Positions 36,615-45,378 of a stretch of DNA of 64,000 nucleotides are shown in pieces. The notes under the pieces were generated by a model. It did not search any database. It worked only from the letters and a program-made list of their open reading frames with translations, and was not told the origin of the DNA. The DNA lies in contig NZ_JAABOK010000002.1 of the NCBI RefSeq assembly GCF_009928525.1, positions 310,001-374,000 on the forward strand. Direction: 5' to 3'. The translations under genes were made by a program, and so were the position numbers. Numbering within the stretch: position 1 is the first letter of the stretch; each line of letters opens with the position of its first letter. This stretch comes from Chitinophaga solisilvae (lineage in GTDB: Bacteria > Bacteroidota > Bacteroidia > Chitinophagales > Chitinophagaceae).

Positions 36615-37244
36615 TCAGCTTTTAGCCATCAAGATGTATTTGTCTTTGAAACTTTCTTCCGGGAAAATCTCATAAACATCTATCAGCCTGGGTTTTACAC
36701 CACTTTGAGAGATTTCCTCCGCCAGGTCGCCGCCTTTGAGGCATATCAGGCCTTTTTCAAATTGTTTGCCGGGAACGGCAGATTTCTTCAGCACCGGCTT
36801 GCTCCAGCGCCACAGGTCGCCCAGCGGCGCTACTGCCCTGGAAACCACGATATCGAATTTACGGTTTTTAATATCTTCCACGCGGCTATGCGCACTGGTA
36901 ACGTTTTTCAGGCCCAGCGCCTCGCTGACACCCTGCACTACCTTTATTTTTTTACCGATGGAATCCACCAGGTGAAACTGTACTTCAGGAAAGAAGATAG
37001 CCAGCGGAATACCGGGAAAACCGCCGCCGGTACCCAGGTCCAGGATTTGTGTGCCCGCCTGGAAATCTGCAATAGCGGCTATGCTCAGCGAATGTAATAC
37101 GTGCTTTTCGTATAAGGAATCTATATCCTTGCGGGAGATCACATTGATCTTTTCATTCCATTCCTGGTATAAACCTTTCAGGGCTTTGAACTGCTCCAGC
37201 TGCTCCGGTGTGAAGTCGCTGAAATACTTTAAAATAATATCCAT
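36615..37244 (-). CDS. rsmG: 16S rRNA (guanine-527 N7)-methyltransferase
   Basis: A 209-residue SAM-dependent methyltransferase acting on G527 of 16S rRNA. Start MDIILKYFSDFT is preferred over an upstream start at 37277 that would overlap the next gene. Visible: YQEWNEKINVISRKD, ILDLGTGGGFPGIPLAI (motif I), and VVSRAVAPLGDL. Length is typical (about 205-215). Confidence 0.94.
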   Translation of the reverse strand: MDIILKYFSDFTPEQLEQFKALKGLYQEWNEKINVISRKDIDSLYEKHVLHSLSIAAIADFQAGTQILDLGTGGGFPGIPLAIFFPEVQFHLVDSIGKKIKVVQGVSEALGLKNVTSAHSRVEDIKNRKFDIVVSRAVAPLGDLWRWSKPVLKKSAVPGKQFEKGLICLKGGDLAEEISQSGVKPRLIDVYEIFPEESFKDKYILMAKS

Positions 37245-37270
37245 GCCGCAAAAATATAGCTTTTCGCTGT

Positions 37271-38407
37271 CTACCACCTGTTTTTGGAACGGAATAATAA
37301 GGCCGGCGTAAAGAGAATATAGTACAGCACCATGAAAATATCCATCAGCCAGCTGAATTTGAAAAGGTCGCTTTCATCCAGTTTACGCATAGCCGCAAAC
37401 GTGATGATGGATTGTACCAGTACTTTCAGCCCGAAGATGCCCAACACATACCACAGGATAGGCGGGGGGAAGAACAGGGCGAGTATAAATGCCGGATAGA
37501 AGAGAAAATGAGTAAGGGAGAACAGGCCCAGTACGAACTTATGCCCGAAACGGTAATGCTTGCCGGTAGACATATGCCGAGTTTTTTGCCGGAACCAGCT
37601 GTTCCAGCTGATTTTGGGTTCAGAGTAGGTAAATGCCTGCTTGTCGATCACCACGCCTACATTCTTTCTGTTGGCGGCGGCATTGACAAACAGGTCATCA
37701 TCTCCGCTGGCCAGATGCTGGTGGCTGGTAAAACCCTTGTGCCTGAAAAACAGCTCCCGCTTATACGCCAGGTTACGGCCCACGCCCATATAAGGCATGC
37801 CGCTCATGGCAAAGGACAGATGCTGCAGGGCGCTGAAAAAGGTTTCGTAGCGGATAACTTTATTGAGGAAGCCCGGTTTCTTATGGTATGCACCATAGCC
37901 CAGTACAATTTCCTTTTCGGTATCAAAACCCTGGCTCATCAATGATAACCAGTTGGTACTGCCGGGCTTGCAGTCGGCGTCTGTGAGCAATACATGCTCA
38001 AACTGAGCGCCTTTCAGCCCTATAGACAAAGGATATTTCTTGCCGGGAATAAATTTGGCCGCCTGCTTGATCTCAATATGGCGGTAATGCGGATAGCCCG
38101 GTTCTATGGAACGCAGGTAATAACGGGTATCGTCTTCAGAATTGTCATTGACAACAATCACTTCGTATTCCGGCTTGTGATGCACATGATAACGCTGCTG
38201 TAATATACCCGGCAGATTCCGCTGCAGGTTCAGCTCTTCGTCCTTTGCGCATATGATAACCGAAAAAGGCCCGGATGGAGCCTGATCCAGGTCAAATTTC
38301 CGACGATAAAAGGCTACCCGGGAAAAGATAAACAAGAAATATATTATCTGAATTCCTGCTACGGCAGCAAAAAAGTATAAGGCAATTTCACCCAGATGAT
38401 CAAGCAT
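37271..38407 (-). CDS. Membrane-bound family 2 glycosyltransferase
   Basis: A 378-residue protein with an N-terminal membrane helix (ALYFFAAVAGIQIIYFLF), a GT-A domain (FSVIICAKDEELNLQRNL, VVNDNSEDDT, LLTDADCKP as the DxD region, SGDDDLFVN), and hydrophobic C-terminal helices. A QxxRW-like segment (RQKTRHMSTG) is present. Such enzymes build polysaccharide or glycolipid. Acceptor unknown. It lies just upstream of rsmG on the same strand. Confidence 0.87.
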   Translation of the reverse strand: MLDHLGEIALYFFAAVAGIQIIYFLFIFSRVAFYRRKFDLDQAPSGPFSVIICAKDEELNLQRNLPGILQQRYHVHHKPEYEVIVVNDNSEDDTRYYLRSIEPGYPHYRHIEIKQAAKFIPGKKYPLSIGLKGAQFEHVLLTDADCKPGSTNWLSLMSQGFDTEKEIVLGYGAYHKKPGFLNKVIRYETFFSALQHLSFAMSGMPYMGVGRNLAYKRELFFRHKGFTSHQHLASGDDDLFVNAAANRKNVGVVIDKQAFTYSEPKISWNSWFRQKTRHMSTGKHYRFGHKFVLGLFSLTHFLFYPAFILALFFPPPILWYVLGIFGLKVLVQSIITFAAMRKLDESDLFKFSWLMDIFMVLYYILFTPALLFRSKNRW

Positions 38408-38455
38408 AATGCTGGCAAAAATATAATATTTTTATTATCTGTAAAATAATAAAAT

Positions 38456-38768
38456 AATTACGAATTACGAATTGCGAATTACGAATGAGGAACCCGGGCC
38501 GATCAAAGAAGGAATTTATTAAGTTAATTACGAATTACGAATTGCGAATTACGAATGAGGAACCCAGGCCAATCAAAGAAGGAATTTATTAAGTTAATTA
38601 TGAATTATGAGTTACAGTGAAGATCTGAGCGAACAAATTAAATTAATTAATTACATAATATCCGCTCAGATCTTCACTGTAACTCATAATTCATAATTAA
38701 CTTAATAAATTCCTTCTTTGATTGGCCTGGGTTCCTCATTCGTAATTCGTAATTCGCAATTCGTAATT
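38456..38768. repeat. Compound palindrome E13 with a duplicated left arm (divergent junction)
   Basis: The longest element, 313 bases. The left arm occurs twice in tandem, 38456-38525 and 38526-38595, 70 bases each, differing only by CCCGGGCCGATC versus CCCAGGCCAATC. The second copy matches the right arm. Inner shell: AATTATGAATTATGAGTTAC, core GTGAAGATCTGAGCG. Separates divergent genes. Confidence 0.95.
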
Positions 38769-38772
38769 CCTG

Positions 38773-38780
38773 TATCTTTG
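38773..38780 (+). promoter_or_regulatory. tgt: Candidate -7 box for tgt
   Basis: TATCTTTG matches TAnnTTTG, 19 bases before the GTG start, and starts 4 bases after palindrome E13. TTCG units upstream are at 16 or 23 bases, outside the best spacing. Confidence 0.45.
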
Positions 38781-38799
38781 CACGCTGAAATTATGACCT

Positions 38800-39930
38800 G
38801 TGAATTTTGAACTGATTACTACAGATAGCGGCAGTAATGCCAGGGCTGGTAAGATCACGACCGCCCACGGAGAAATAGAAACGCCGATTTTCATGCCGGT
38901 GGGCACTGTGGGCAGCGTAAAGGCTGTGACGCAGGAACAGCTGCGTGATGCAGTAAAGGCGCAGATTATTTTAGGTAATACCTATCACCTGTATCTGAGG
39001 CCGGGCCTGGAAGTGTTGTCTGCCGCCGGCGGCCTGCATAAATTCAACGGCTGGCATAAGCCTATTCTGACAGATAGTGGCGGTTATCAGGTATTTTCCC
39101 TCGCCGGCAACCGTAAAATTAAGGAGGAAGGCGTTGTATTTCAGTCACATATAGATGGATCTAAGCATCTTTTCACACCGGAGAACGTCATGGATATTCA
39201 GCGCACGATCGGCGCGGATATTATCATGGCATTCGATGAATGCCCGCCATACCCTTCCGAATACCGGTATGCGCGCAAATCCATGGAGCTGACGCACCGC
39301 TGGCTGAACCGCTGTATTCAGCGGCTGAAAGATACCCAGCCTGCCTATGGCCATGAACAGACGCTGTTCCCCATCGTTCAGGGAAGCACCTATAAGGATC
39401 TCCGCGCCGCTTCAGCAGAATTCATTGCCTCCAGGGACTGCGCCGGCAACGCTATCGGCGGATTAAGCGTAGGCGAGCCGGAAGAAGATATGTACGAAAT
39501 GTGCGGACTGGTATGTGATATCTTACCGAAAGAAAAACCACGCTACCTGATGGGGGTGGGTACGCCCTGGAATATACTTGAAAACATTGCACTCGGCGTA
39601 GATATGTTCGACTGCGTTATGCCTACCCGTAACGGCCGCAACGGCATGCTCTTCACCTGGAACGGAGTTATCAACATCCGCAACAAAAAATGGGCATCCG
39701 ATTTCAGCCCTGTAGACGCCAGCAGCGAATGCTTTGCCACCCGCGACTATTCCCGCGCCTACCTGCGCCACCTCTTCGTGGCCGGCGAAATTTTAGGCAT
39801 GACATTAGCCAGTATCCATAACCTTGCTTTTTATCTGGAACTGGTCCAGGAAGCCCGCAAACAAATCCTTGCAGGTACCTTCGCCACCTGGAAAACCAGC
39901 ATGGTGAAGCAATTAAAAACACGATTATAA
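38800..39930 (+). CDS. tgt: tRNA-guanosine(34) transglycosylase with incomplete zinc site
   Basis: A 376-residue enzyme exchanging G34 of certain tRNAs for a queuine precursor. GTG start (the ATG at 38793 runs into a stop). Catalytic residues are present: TDSGGYQVFS and the nucleophile Asp in FDCVMPTRNGRNG. The zinc motif C-x-C-x2-C is not intact: the aligned region reads SECFATRDYSRAYLRHL, so two of three Cys are replaced by Ser and Thr; the later His (SIHNLAFY) remains. Tail helix KQILAGTFATWK is normal. Followed by the LptF/G permease, a pairing I recall from other Bacteroidota. Confidence 0.93.
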   Translation: MNFELITTDSGSNARAGKITTAHGEIETPIFMPVGTVGSVKAVTQEQLRDAVKAQIILGNTYHLYLRPGLEVLSAAGGLHKFNGWHKPILTDSGGYQVFSLAGNRKIKEEGVVFQSHIDGSKHLFTPENVMDIQRTIGADIIMAFDECPPYPSEYRYARKSMELTHRWLNRCIQRLKDTQPAYGHEQTLFPIVQGSTYKDLRAASAEFIASRDCAGNAIGGLSVGEPEEDMYEMCGLVCDILPKEKPRYLMGVGTPWNILENIALGVDMFDCVMPTRNGRNGMLFTWNGVINIRNKKWASDFSPVDASSECFATRDYSRAYLRHLFVAGEILGMTLASIHNLAFYLELVQEARKQILAGTFATWKTSMVKQLKTRL

Positions 39931-40065
39931 TTCTAATTACGAATTGCGAATTACGAATTACAAATGATGAGCGAAGATAAAAGCGAAGAAGTAAATGCCC
40001 TATCCGCTTTCATCTTCGCTCATCATTTGTAATTCGTAATTCGCAATTCGTAATTAGAATTATAA
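39925..40065. repeat. Intergenic palindrome E14 (heptamer family, simple)
   Basis: Arms of about 60 bases with one mismatch (AAGATAAAAGCG against AAGATGAAAGCG). Overlaps the tgt stop codon. Between co-directional genes. Confidence 0.95.
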
Positions 40066-40077
40066 CTAATATCTTTG
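40047..40077 (+). promoter_or_regulatory. Candidate promoter for the LptF/LptG permease
   Basis: TATCTTTG at 40070-40077 with TTCG at 40047-40050, in the right arm of E14, exactly 19 bases upstream; the ATG is at 40085, so the leader would be very short or absent. Confidence 0.45.
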
Positions 40078-40084
40078 GAGTCAT

Positions 40085-41164
40085 ATGACTAAAATAGATT
40101 GGTACATTTTACGCAAGCTCATTGGAACTTTTATTTATTCCCTGATGATATTGCTGGTCATTTCTGTGGTGATCGATATCACAGAGAAGGTAGATGATTT
40201 CATAAAGTATCGTATATCCCTGCACGACGTTATCGTGGATTACTACTTTGGCTTCATCCCGCATATTGCTGCGTTGCTGTTTCCGCTGTTTATTTTTATT
40301 TCTGTTATATTCTTCACCTCGAAGATGGCGTACCGGACGGAAATTATTGCTATCCTGGCTTCCGGGGTGAGCTTCCGCCGGTTCCTGCGTCCTTACTGGG
40401 TAGGCGCCTTTCTTTTCGGAGGGATCCTCTGGCTGGCCAACTATTGGGTGGTACCCAACGCCAACCGTATCCGTACAACTTTTGAGAATACGAGAATCCG
40501 CACCCCGGACGATCAGCAGTCGCAGTATGACCGCACCAGCCGTATAGACAGCTTCACCTATGTTACCTTCGGTACCTACGATCCGAACTATAAGAGTGGC
40601 AGTAACTTCAGCCTGGAAAAGGTTAACGGGCAGCAGATTATCATGAAACTGAAGGCGGACCGTATCACCTGGGATTCAACCGCAAAAGCGTGGCGCCTGG
40701 ATTATGTTTCCGTACGCACCATGAATGGCCTGAAGGAAAACTGGAGCAGCCGCCAGGATTCCATGCTGAAAATTCCGCTGGTACCTAAAGACCTGCTGGA
40801 AGTAAAGAACCTGCAGGAAGCCATGACCACGCCGGATCTGCGGAAGTATATCAAACGCGAGTCTATCCGCGGTTCGGAAGGACTGAATACCTACTGGGTA
40901 GAATATTACCGCAGAACCTCTGCAGCTGCAGCGGTGGTGATCCTGACCCTGATCGGGGGTATTATAGCCGCCAAGAAAACACGCGGCGGAAGCGGGCTTC
41001 ACCTGGCTGTGGGGATTGTTATCAGCGCCAGCTATATCATCCTGATGCAGTTTACCACCGTGTTCAGTGTGAAAGCGGATCTGAACCCCTTGCTGGCAGT
41101 ATGGATACCTAATTTTCTGTTCGGGGCACTGGCACTGTACCTGTACCGCCGGGCACCCAAATGA
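40085..41164 (+). CDS. LptF/LptG-family lipopolysaccharide permease
   Basis: A 359-residue inner-membrane protein of the YjgP/YjgQ family, the permease half of the LPS export ABC transporter. N-terminal helices (IYSLMILLVISVVIDI, IAALLFPLFIFISVIFF, then ILWLANYWVV), a periplasmic beta domain at about 130-265, and three C-terminal helices (AAAAVVILTLIGGIIAA onwards). Which of LptF or LptG it represents cannot be told. A rho-independent terminator follows at 41191. Confidence 0.9.
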   Translation: MTKIDWYILRKLIGTFIYSLMILLVISVVIDITEKVDDFIKYRISLHDVIVDYYFGFIPHIAALLFPLFIFISVIFFTSKMAYRTEIIAILASGVSFRRFLRPYWVGAFLFGGILWLANYWVVPNANRIRTTFENTRIRTPDDQQSQYDRTSRIDSFTYVTFGTYDPNYKSGSNFSLEKVNGQQIIMKLKADRITWDSTAKAWRLDYVSVRTMNGLKENWSSRQDSMLKIPLVPKDLLEVKNLQEAMTTPDLRKYIKRESIRGSEGLNTYWVEYYRRTSAAAAVVILTLIGGIIAAKKTRGGSGLHLAVGIVISASYIILMQFTTVFSVKADLNPLLAVWIPNFLFGALALYLYRRAPK

Positions 41165-41190
41165 CACTGTATTAAAATTATCTTGTATAA

Positions 41191-41222
41191 AAAGAGACCG
41201 GTCATCCGGTCTCTTTTTTTGT
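41191..41222 (+). terminator. Rho-independent terminator
   Basis: Stem AAAGAGACCGG (41191-41201) and CCGGTCTCTTT (41206-41216), loop TCAT, followed by a T tract. It ends the tgt/LptF-G region. This is a normal short terminator, different from the long palindromes. Confidence 0.85.
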
Positions 41223-41598
41223 CATCTTCCCAAAAAAATACCCGCTTTTTTTCAATCCGTTTTATGAGACATCATCGTCCTTGAGAATTTCTGATTTTTT
41301 AACCGTATCACTGCTTTCCGGATAGATTTTGCGGCTTTTTCTTTCAATATTTTCAATTCATTCTGAAAAAATTTACATTTCTTTAACGTCTGATAATTAT
41401 TGTTATTTTATAATGTTTAATTATTTGAAATAGAATTATATATTATGATTTTTGCCAGATGATTTCCTGACTGATACCCTGATCAGGGGGTTGTTAAATT
41501 GACATTAAATACCATCAAAGGGTGGTAACTTCGTTAACAAATCATTACTTTTGACAATTGATCGATTTTGTTTCATTTATATAAACAATAGCAGTAAA
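41223..41598. other. Leader/promoter region of citrate synthase
   Basis: 376 A/T-rich bases without a gene. TACTTTTG at 41546-41553 matches TAnnTTTG and lies 45 bases before the chosen ATG; no good -33 box was seen. No palindrome of the repeat families is present. Confidence 0.45.
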
Positions 41599-42924
41599 AT
41601 GGGGTACATAAAAGAAAAATTCAAGGTTAAAGCAGATGATCTTAACGTTGAAGTAAAGGACCTGGTAAAAAATCACGGATCAAAGAAAATTGAGGACGTA
41701 ACTGTCGCACAGGTTTACCAAGGTATGCGCGGTATTACCGGTCTGGTGACTGAAACGTCTCTGCTGGATGCAAATGAGGGGATCCGCTTTCGTGGATATT
41801 CCATTCCGGAACTGAGGGACCATCTGCCGAAAGCGCCTGGAGGTGCAGAGCCGCTGCCAGAGGGATTATTTTACCTGATGCTGATAGGTGAATTGCCGAC
41901 TGAAGCAGATGTACAGTATTTATCCAGCATGTGGGGCCGTCGTTCTCATGTACCCAACCACGTATTTGATGCTATTGAAGCGCTGCCTATCACCACTCAC
42001 CCGATGACGATGTTTACCGTAGGCATCATGGCGTTGCAGACAGAATCTTCTTTCGCACACGCCTATGCTGAGGGTATCAATAAAAAAGACTACTGGAGCT
42101 ATACCTATGAGGATACCATGAACCTCATTGCGCGCCTGCCGCGTATAGCTGCCTACATTTACCGCCGCAAGTATAAAGGCGGCCAGCATATACAGCCAAA
42201 CGGCATGCTGGACTGGGCAGGTAACTTCGCCCATATGCTCGGTTATTCCGACGAAGGTTTCAGAGAACTGATGCGCCTGTACATGGTGATTCACGCTGAC
42301 CATGAAGGTGGTAACGTGAGCGCACACACGACGCACCTGGTAGGTTCTGCCCTGAGTGATGCCTACCTCTCTTTCGCTGCCGGTATGAACGGCCTGGCAG
42401 GCCCCCTGCACGGTCTTGCTAACCAGGAAGTAATCAAATGGATTCTCAGCATGCGCGAAGAACTGGGTGGCGGTACGCCAACCAAAGAGCAGATTGAAGC
42501 CTATGTACGTAAAACCTTATCAGAAGGTAAAGTAGTACCAGGCTACGGTCACGCTGTGCTGCGTAAAACTGATCCCCGCTTCACCGCACAGATGGAATTC
42601 GCCAAGAAACATCTGCCGGATGATGAACTGGTGAAAATTGTATGGACTGTATACGAAACCGTTCCGCCAATCCTGCAGGACCTGGGCAAGGTGAAAAACC
42701 CATGGCCTAACGTGGACGCACATTCCGGCGCATTACTGGTACATTACGGCATGGTAGAATATGAATTCTACACTGTACTGTTCGGTGTATCCCGTGCACT
42801 GGGCGTACTCGCTTCCCTCTGCTGGGACAGAGCGCTGGGCCTCTCCCTGGAAAGACCAAAATCTGTTACTACCGAATGGATGAAACAGTTTGTGGAAGGT
42901 AAGGTAGAAGCGGTGACTGAATAA
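41599..42924 (+). CDS. gltA: Citrate synthase, mitochondrial-type
   Basis: A 441-residue citrate synthase (oxaloacetate + acetyl-CoA). The frame opens at 41551, but those 16 residues overlap the promoter box, so [12 protein letters not shown] at 41599 is taken. Active-site residues are present: His in [10 protein letters not shown], His in [13 protein letters not shown], Asp in NVDAHSG. The protein follows animal mitochondrial citrate synthase closely over its length ([58 protein letters not shown], each a short piece) rather than the hexameric E. coli type. The symbol is used loosely. Confidence 0.95.
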   Translation: MGYIKEKFKVKADDLNVEVKDLVKNHGSKKIEDVTVAQVYQGMRGITGLVTETSLLDANEGIRFRGYSIPELRDHLPKAPGGAEPLPEGLFYLMLIGELPTEADVQYLSSMWGRRSHVPNHVFDAIEALPITTHPMTMFTVGIMALQTESSFAHAYAEGINKKDYWSYTYEDTMNLIARLPRIAAYIYRRKYKGGQHIQPNGMLDWAGNFAHMLGYSDEGFRELMRLYMVIHADHEGGNVSAHTTHLVGSALSDAYLSFAAGMNGLAGPLHGLANQEVIKWILSMREELGGGTPTKEQIEAYVRKTLSEGKVVPGYGHAVLRKTDPRFTAQMEFAKKHLPDDELVKIVWTVYETVPPILQDLGKVKNPWPNVDAHSGALLVHYGMVEYEFYTVLFGVSRALGVLASLCWDRALGLSLERPKSVTTEWMKQFVEGKVEAVTE

Positions 42925-42931
42925 ATAATGT

Positions 42932-43075
42932 AATTACGAATTACGAATTGCGAATTACGAATGTAGAAGCGAAGAGCTAAACGGAGATTAAAGGGATAAG
43001 TATTAAATATCACCTTTAATCTCCGTTTAGCTCTTCGCTTCTACATTCGTAATTCGTAATTCGCAATTCGTAATT
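42932..43075. repeat. Intergenic palindrome E15 (heptamer family, simple)
   Basis: Outer heptamers, then GAAGCGAAGAGCTAAACGGAG and ATTAAAGG with complement; close in sequence to E5 and E17. Between co-directional genes. Confidence 0.94.
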
Positions 43076-43105
43076 ATTTTATCTTCGTGCCTTAAAAAAC
43101 AGCTT

Positions 43106-45217
43106 ATTTCTACATTTACCGCCATATTATCCAATCCGATAGAATACCTGAAGGGAGTAGGGCCGCAGAAGGGTGAACTGCTCCGTAAGGAAATCAATGT
43201 GCATACTTTCGGCGACCTGCTGCAGTATTTTCCTTTCCGGTATGTAGACCGTACCCGGATTGATAAAATATCCGATCTCAGCGGATATGAAGATTTTGTG
43301 CAGATACGCGGGCGGATTATCCGGATGGAAATAGTAGGAGAGAACAGGGGAAAACGGCTGGTAGCTACCTTCCGGGATGAAAGCGGTGTCATTGACCTGG
43401 TGTGGTTCCAGGGCTGGCAATGGATGCAGAAATCGTTGCGGGAAAATGTCAGCTACCTGGTGTTTGGGCGTATCTCCGTATTCAACGGTGTGGCGCAGCT
43501 GGCGCATCCCGAAATGGATCTGCTCACCGAAGAAACAGCCACAGGCAAGCAGTTCCTGGAACCGGTGTATTATACAACGGAGAAGTTAAAAGCGCGCGGA
43601 CTAACGGCAAAGGCTATAGGAAAACTCACCAGGAACCTGCTGGAACAGTTATCTCCCAACGAAATAAGAGAAAATATTCCGTTGGACGTTCTGAAGCAGT
43701 ACCGCCTGATGCCCAGGTCCATGGCTTATTTCAGGATTCACCTGCCAGGCGGCGAAGAGGAAGCGCACCAGGCGCAACGCCGTCTCAAATTCGAAGAACT
43801 GTTCATCGCCCAGATCCGTATCTGCCGGCTGAAACTCAAGCGGCATAAGCAATCGCACGGATATGTGTTTGGCACAGTCGGCGCTTCATTCAACGACTTC
43901 TATAATCATCATCTGCCGTTTGAACTGACAGGCGCGCAGAAACGCGTGCTGAAGGAAATACGTATGGATACCATACATGGTCGGCAGATGAACCGCCTGT
44001 TACAGGGCGACGTAGGCAGCGGGAAAACCATGGTAGCCCTGCTATCCATGCTCCTCGCAAAAGACAACGGTTTTCAGGCATGCCTCATGGCGCCTACGGA
44101 AATCCTTGCGCAGCAACATTTTAAAGGTCTGGCTGAACTCCTGCAGCCTATGCAGGTAAAAATAGCCCTGCTCACCGGCAGCATAAAAGGGAAAGCCCGT
44201 AAGCAGATACTGGCGGGCATTGCAGACGGCACCATCGATTTCCTCGTGGGCACGCATGCCCTCCTGGAAAAAGAAGTGGTATTCAAAAATCTGGGCCTTG
44301 CCATTGCCGATGAACAGCATCGTTTTGGTGTGGCACAACGGGCACGCCTATGGGAAAAAAATGATATTCCGCCACACATACTGGTCATGACAGCTACGCC
44401 TATACCGCGTACCCTGGCCATGACTATTTACGGCGACCTGGATGTATCTGTTATCGATGAAATGCCTCCCGGCCGTAAACCTATTACCACCGTGCATCGT
44501 ACGGAATTCCAGCGCCCGCAGGTAATGGATTTTATCAAAGAGGAAGTGAAGAAGGGAAGACAGGCCTACATCGTATATCCGTTGATTGAAGACAGTGAGA
44601 AGATGGATTATGAAAACCTGATGAAAGGATATGAAGAAGTGAAAGCGTTTTTTCCGGAACCACAGTTTTATATCAGCATGGTACACGGCAGGCAGCCGGC
44701 GGAAATGCGCGAAACCAATATGCAGCGCTTTGTTTCCGGAGATACCAGTATCATGGTGGCCACCACGGTGATCGAAGTTGGTGTGAACGTGCCCAATGCC
44801 TCTGTGATGGTAATAGAAAGTACGGAGCGCTTTGGCCTCTCCCAGCTGCACCAGCTGCGCGGCCGCGTAGGACGCGGCGCCGAGCAGTCGTTCTGCATCC
44901 TCATGACCGGCAATAAACTGGGACAGGTGTCTAAAGAACGCATTAACGTAATGGTACAAACGAATAACGGATTTATCATTTCAGAGAAAGATATGGAACT
45001 GCGGGGGCCCGGCGATATTGAAGGCACCCGGCAGAGCGGCGTACTGGATTTCAAACTGGCGGATATCCTGCAGGACAAACCCATCCTGGATGCCGCCCGT
45101 GTCAGCGCCGAAAAAATTCTCACAGAAGATACAGACCTGCTCTTACCTGAAAATCAGGGCTTAAAGGAATATTTGGCAGTACAGCGCGGGAAATCGCAAT
45201 GGAGTAAAATTTCCTGA
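43106..45217 (+). CDS. recG: ATP-dependent DNA helicase RecG, non-canonical start
   Basis: About 703 residues from an ATT at 43106. The first ATG/GTG/TTG in frame is GTG 43199, but the frame is open upstream to a TAG at 43028 and encodes NPIEYLKGVGPQKGELLRKE, the conserved RecG N-terminus, with no standard start codon. The start is therefore ATT 43106, ATA 43124, or another rare codon. Wedge domain about residues 30-190; helicase motifs GDVGSGKTMVAL (Walker A), ADEQHRFG (DExH-type, here DEQH), TATPIPRT, and RGRVGRG. It remodels stalled forks and Holliday junctions. Confidence 0.9.
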   Translation: MSTFTAILSNPIEYLKGVGPQKGELLRKEINVHTFGDLLQYFPFRYVDRTRIDKISDLSGYEDFVQIRGRIIRMEIVGENRGKRLVATFRDESGVIDLVWFQGWQWMQKSLRENVSYLVFGRISVFNGVAQLAHPEMDLLTEETATGKQFLEPVYYTTEKLKARGLTAKAIGKLTRNLLEQLSPNEIRENIPLDVLKQYRLMPRSMAYFRIHLPGGEEEAHQAQRRLKFEELFIAQIRICRLKLKRHKQSHGYVFGTVGASFNDFYNHHLPFELTGAQKRVLKEIRMDTIHGRQMNRLLQGDVGSGKTMVALLSMLLAKDNGFQACLMAPTEILAQQHFKGLAELLQPMQVKIALLTGSIKGKARKQILAGIADGTIDFLVGTHALLEKEVVFKNLGLAIADEQHRFGVAQRARLWEKNDIPPHILVMTATPIPRTLAMTIYGDLDVSVIDEMPPGRKPITTVHRTEFQRPQVMDFIKEEVKKGRQAYIVYPLIEDSEKMDYENLMKGYEEVKAFFPEPQFYISMVHGRQPAEMRETNMQRFVSGDTSIMVATTVIEVGVNVPNASVMVIESTERFGLSQLHQLRGRVGRGAEQSFCILMTGNKLGQVSKERINVMVQTNNGFIISEKDMELRGPGDIEGTRQSGVLDFKLADILQDKPILDAARVSAEKILTEDTDLLLPENQGLKEYLAVQRGKSQWSKIS

Positions 45218-45378
45218 CGTTTTTAACGTTTATTAAATTATACAGTCTGATTTAATGGTATAGTCCCTGAAGCGCATCCTGATGGCAGTGGTTTATGTGT
45301 GCACCCGTAACAATTTAATAGGCTTCTGCGTTTATAAATGGTATATTCATTTTTAAGAATAAAATAAATCTGATCCCG

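Noticed and set aside
43199..45217. RecG starting at GTG 43199
   Set aside because: It would remove conserved N-terminal sequence that is encoded in frame directly upstream.
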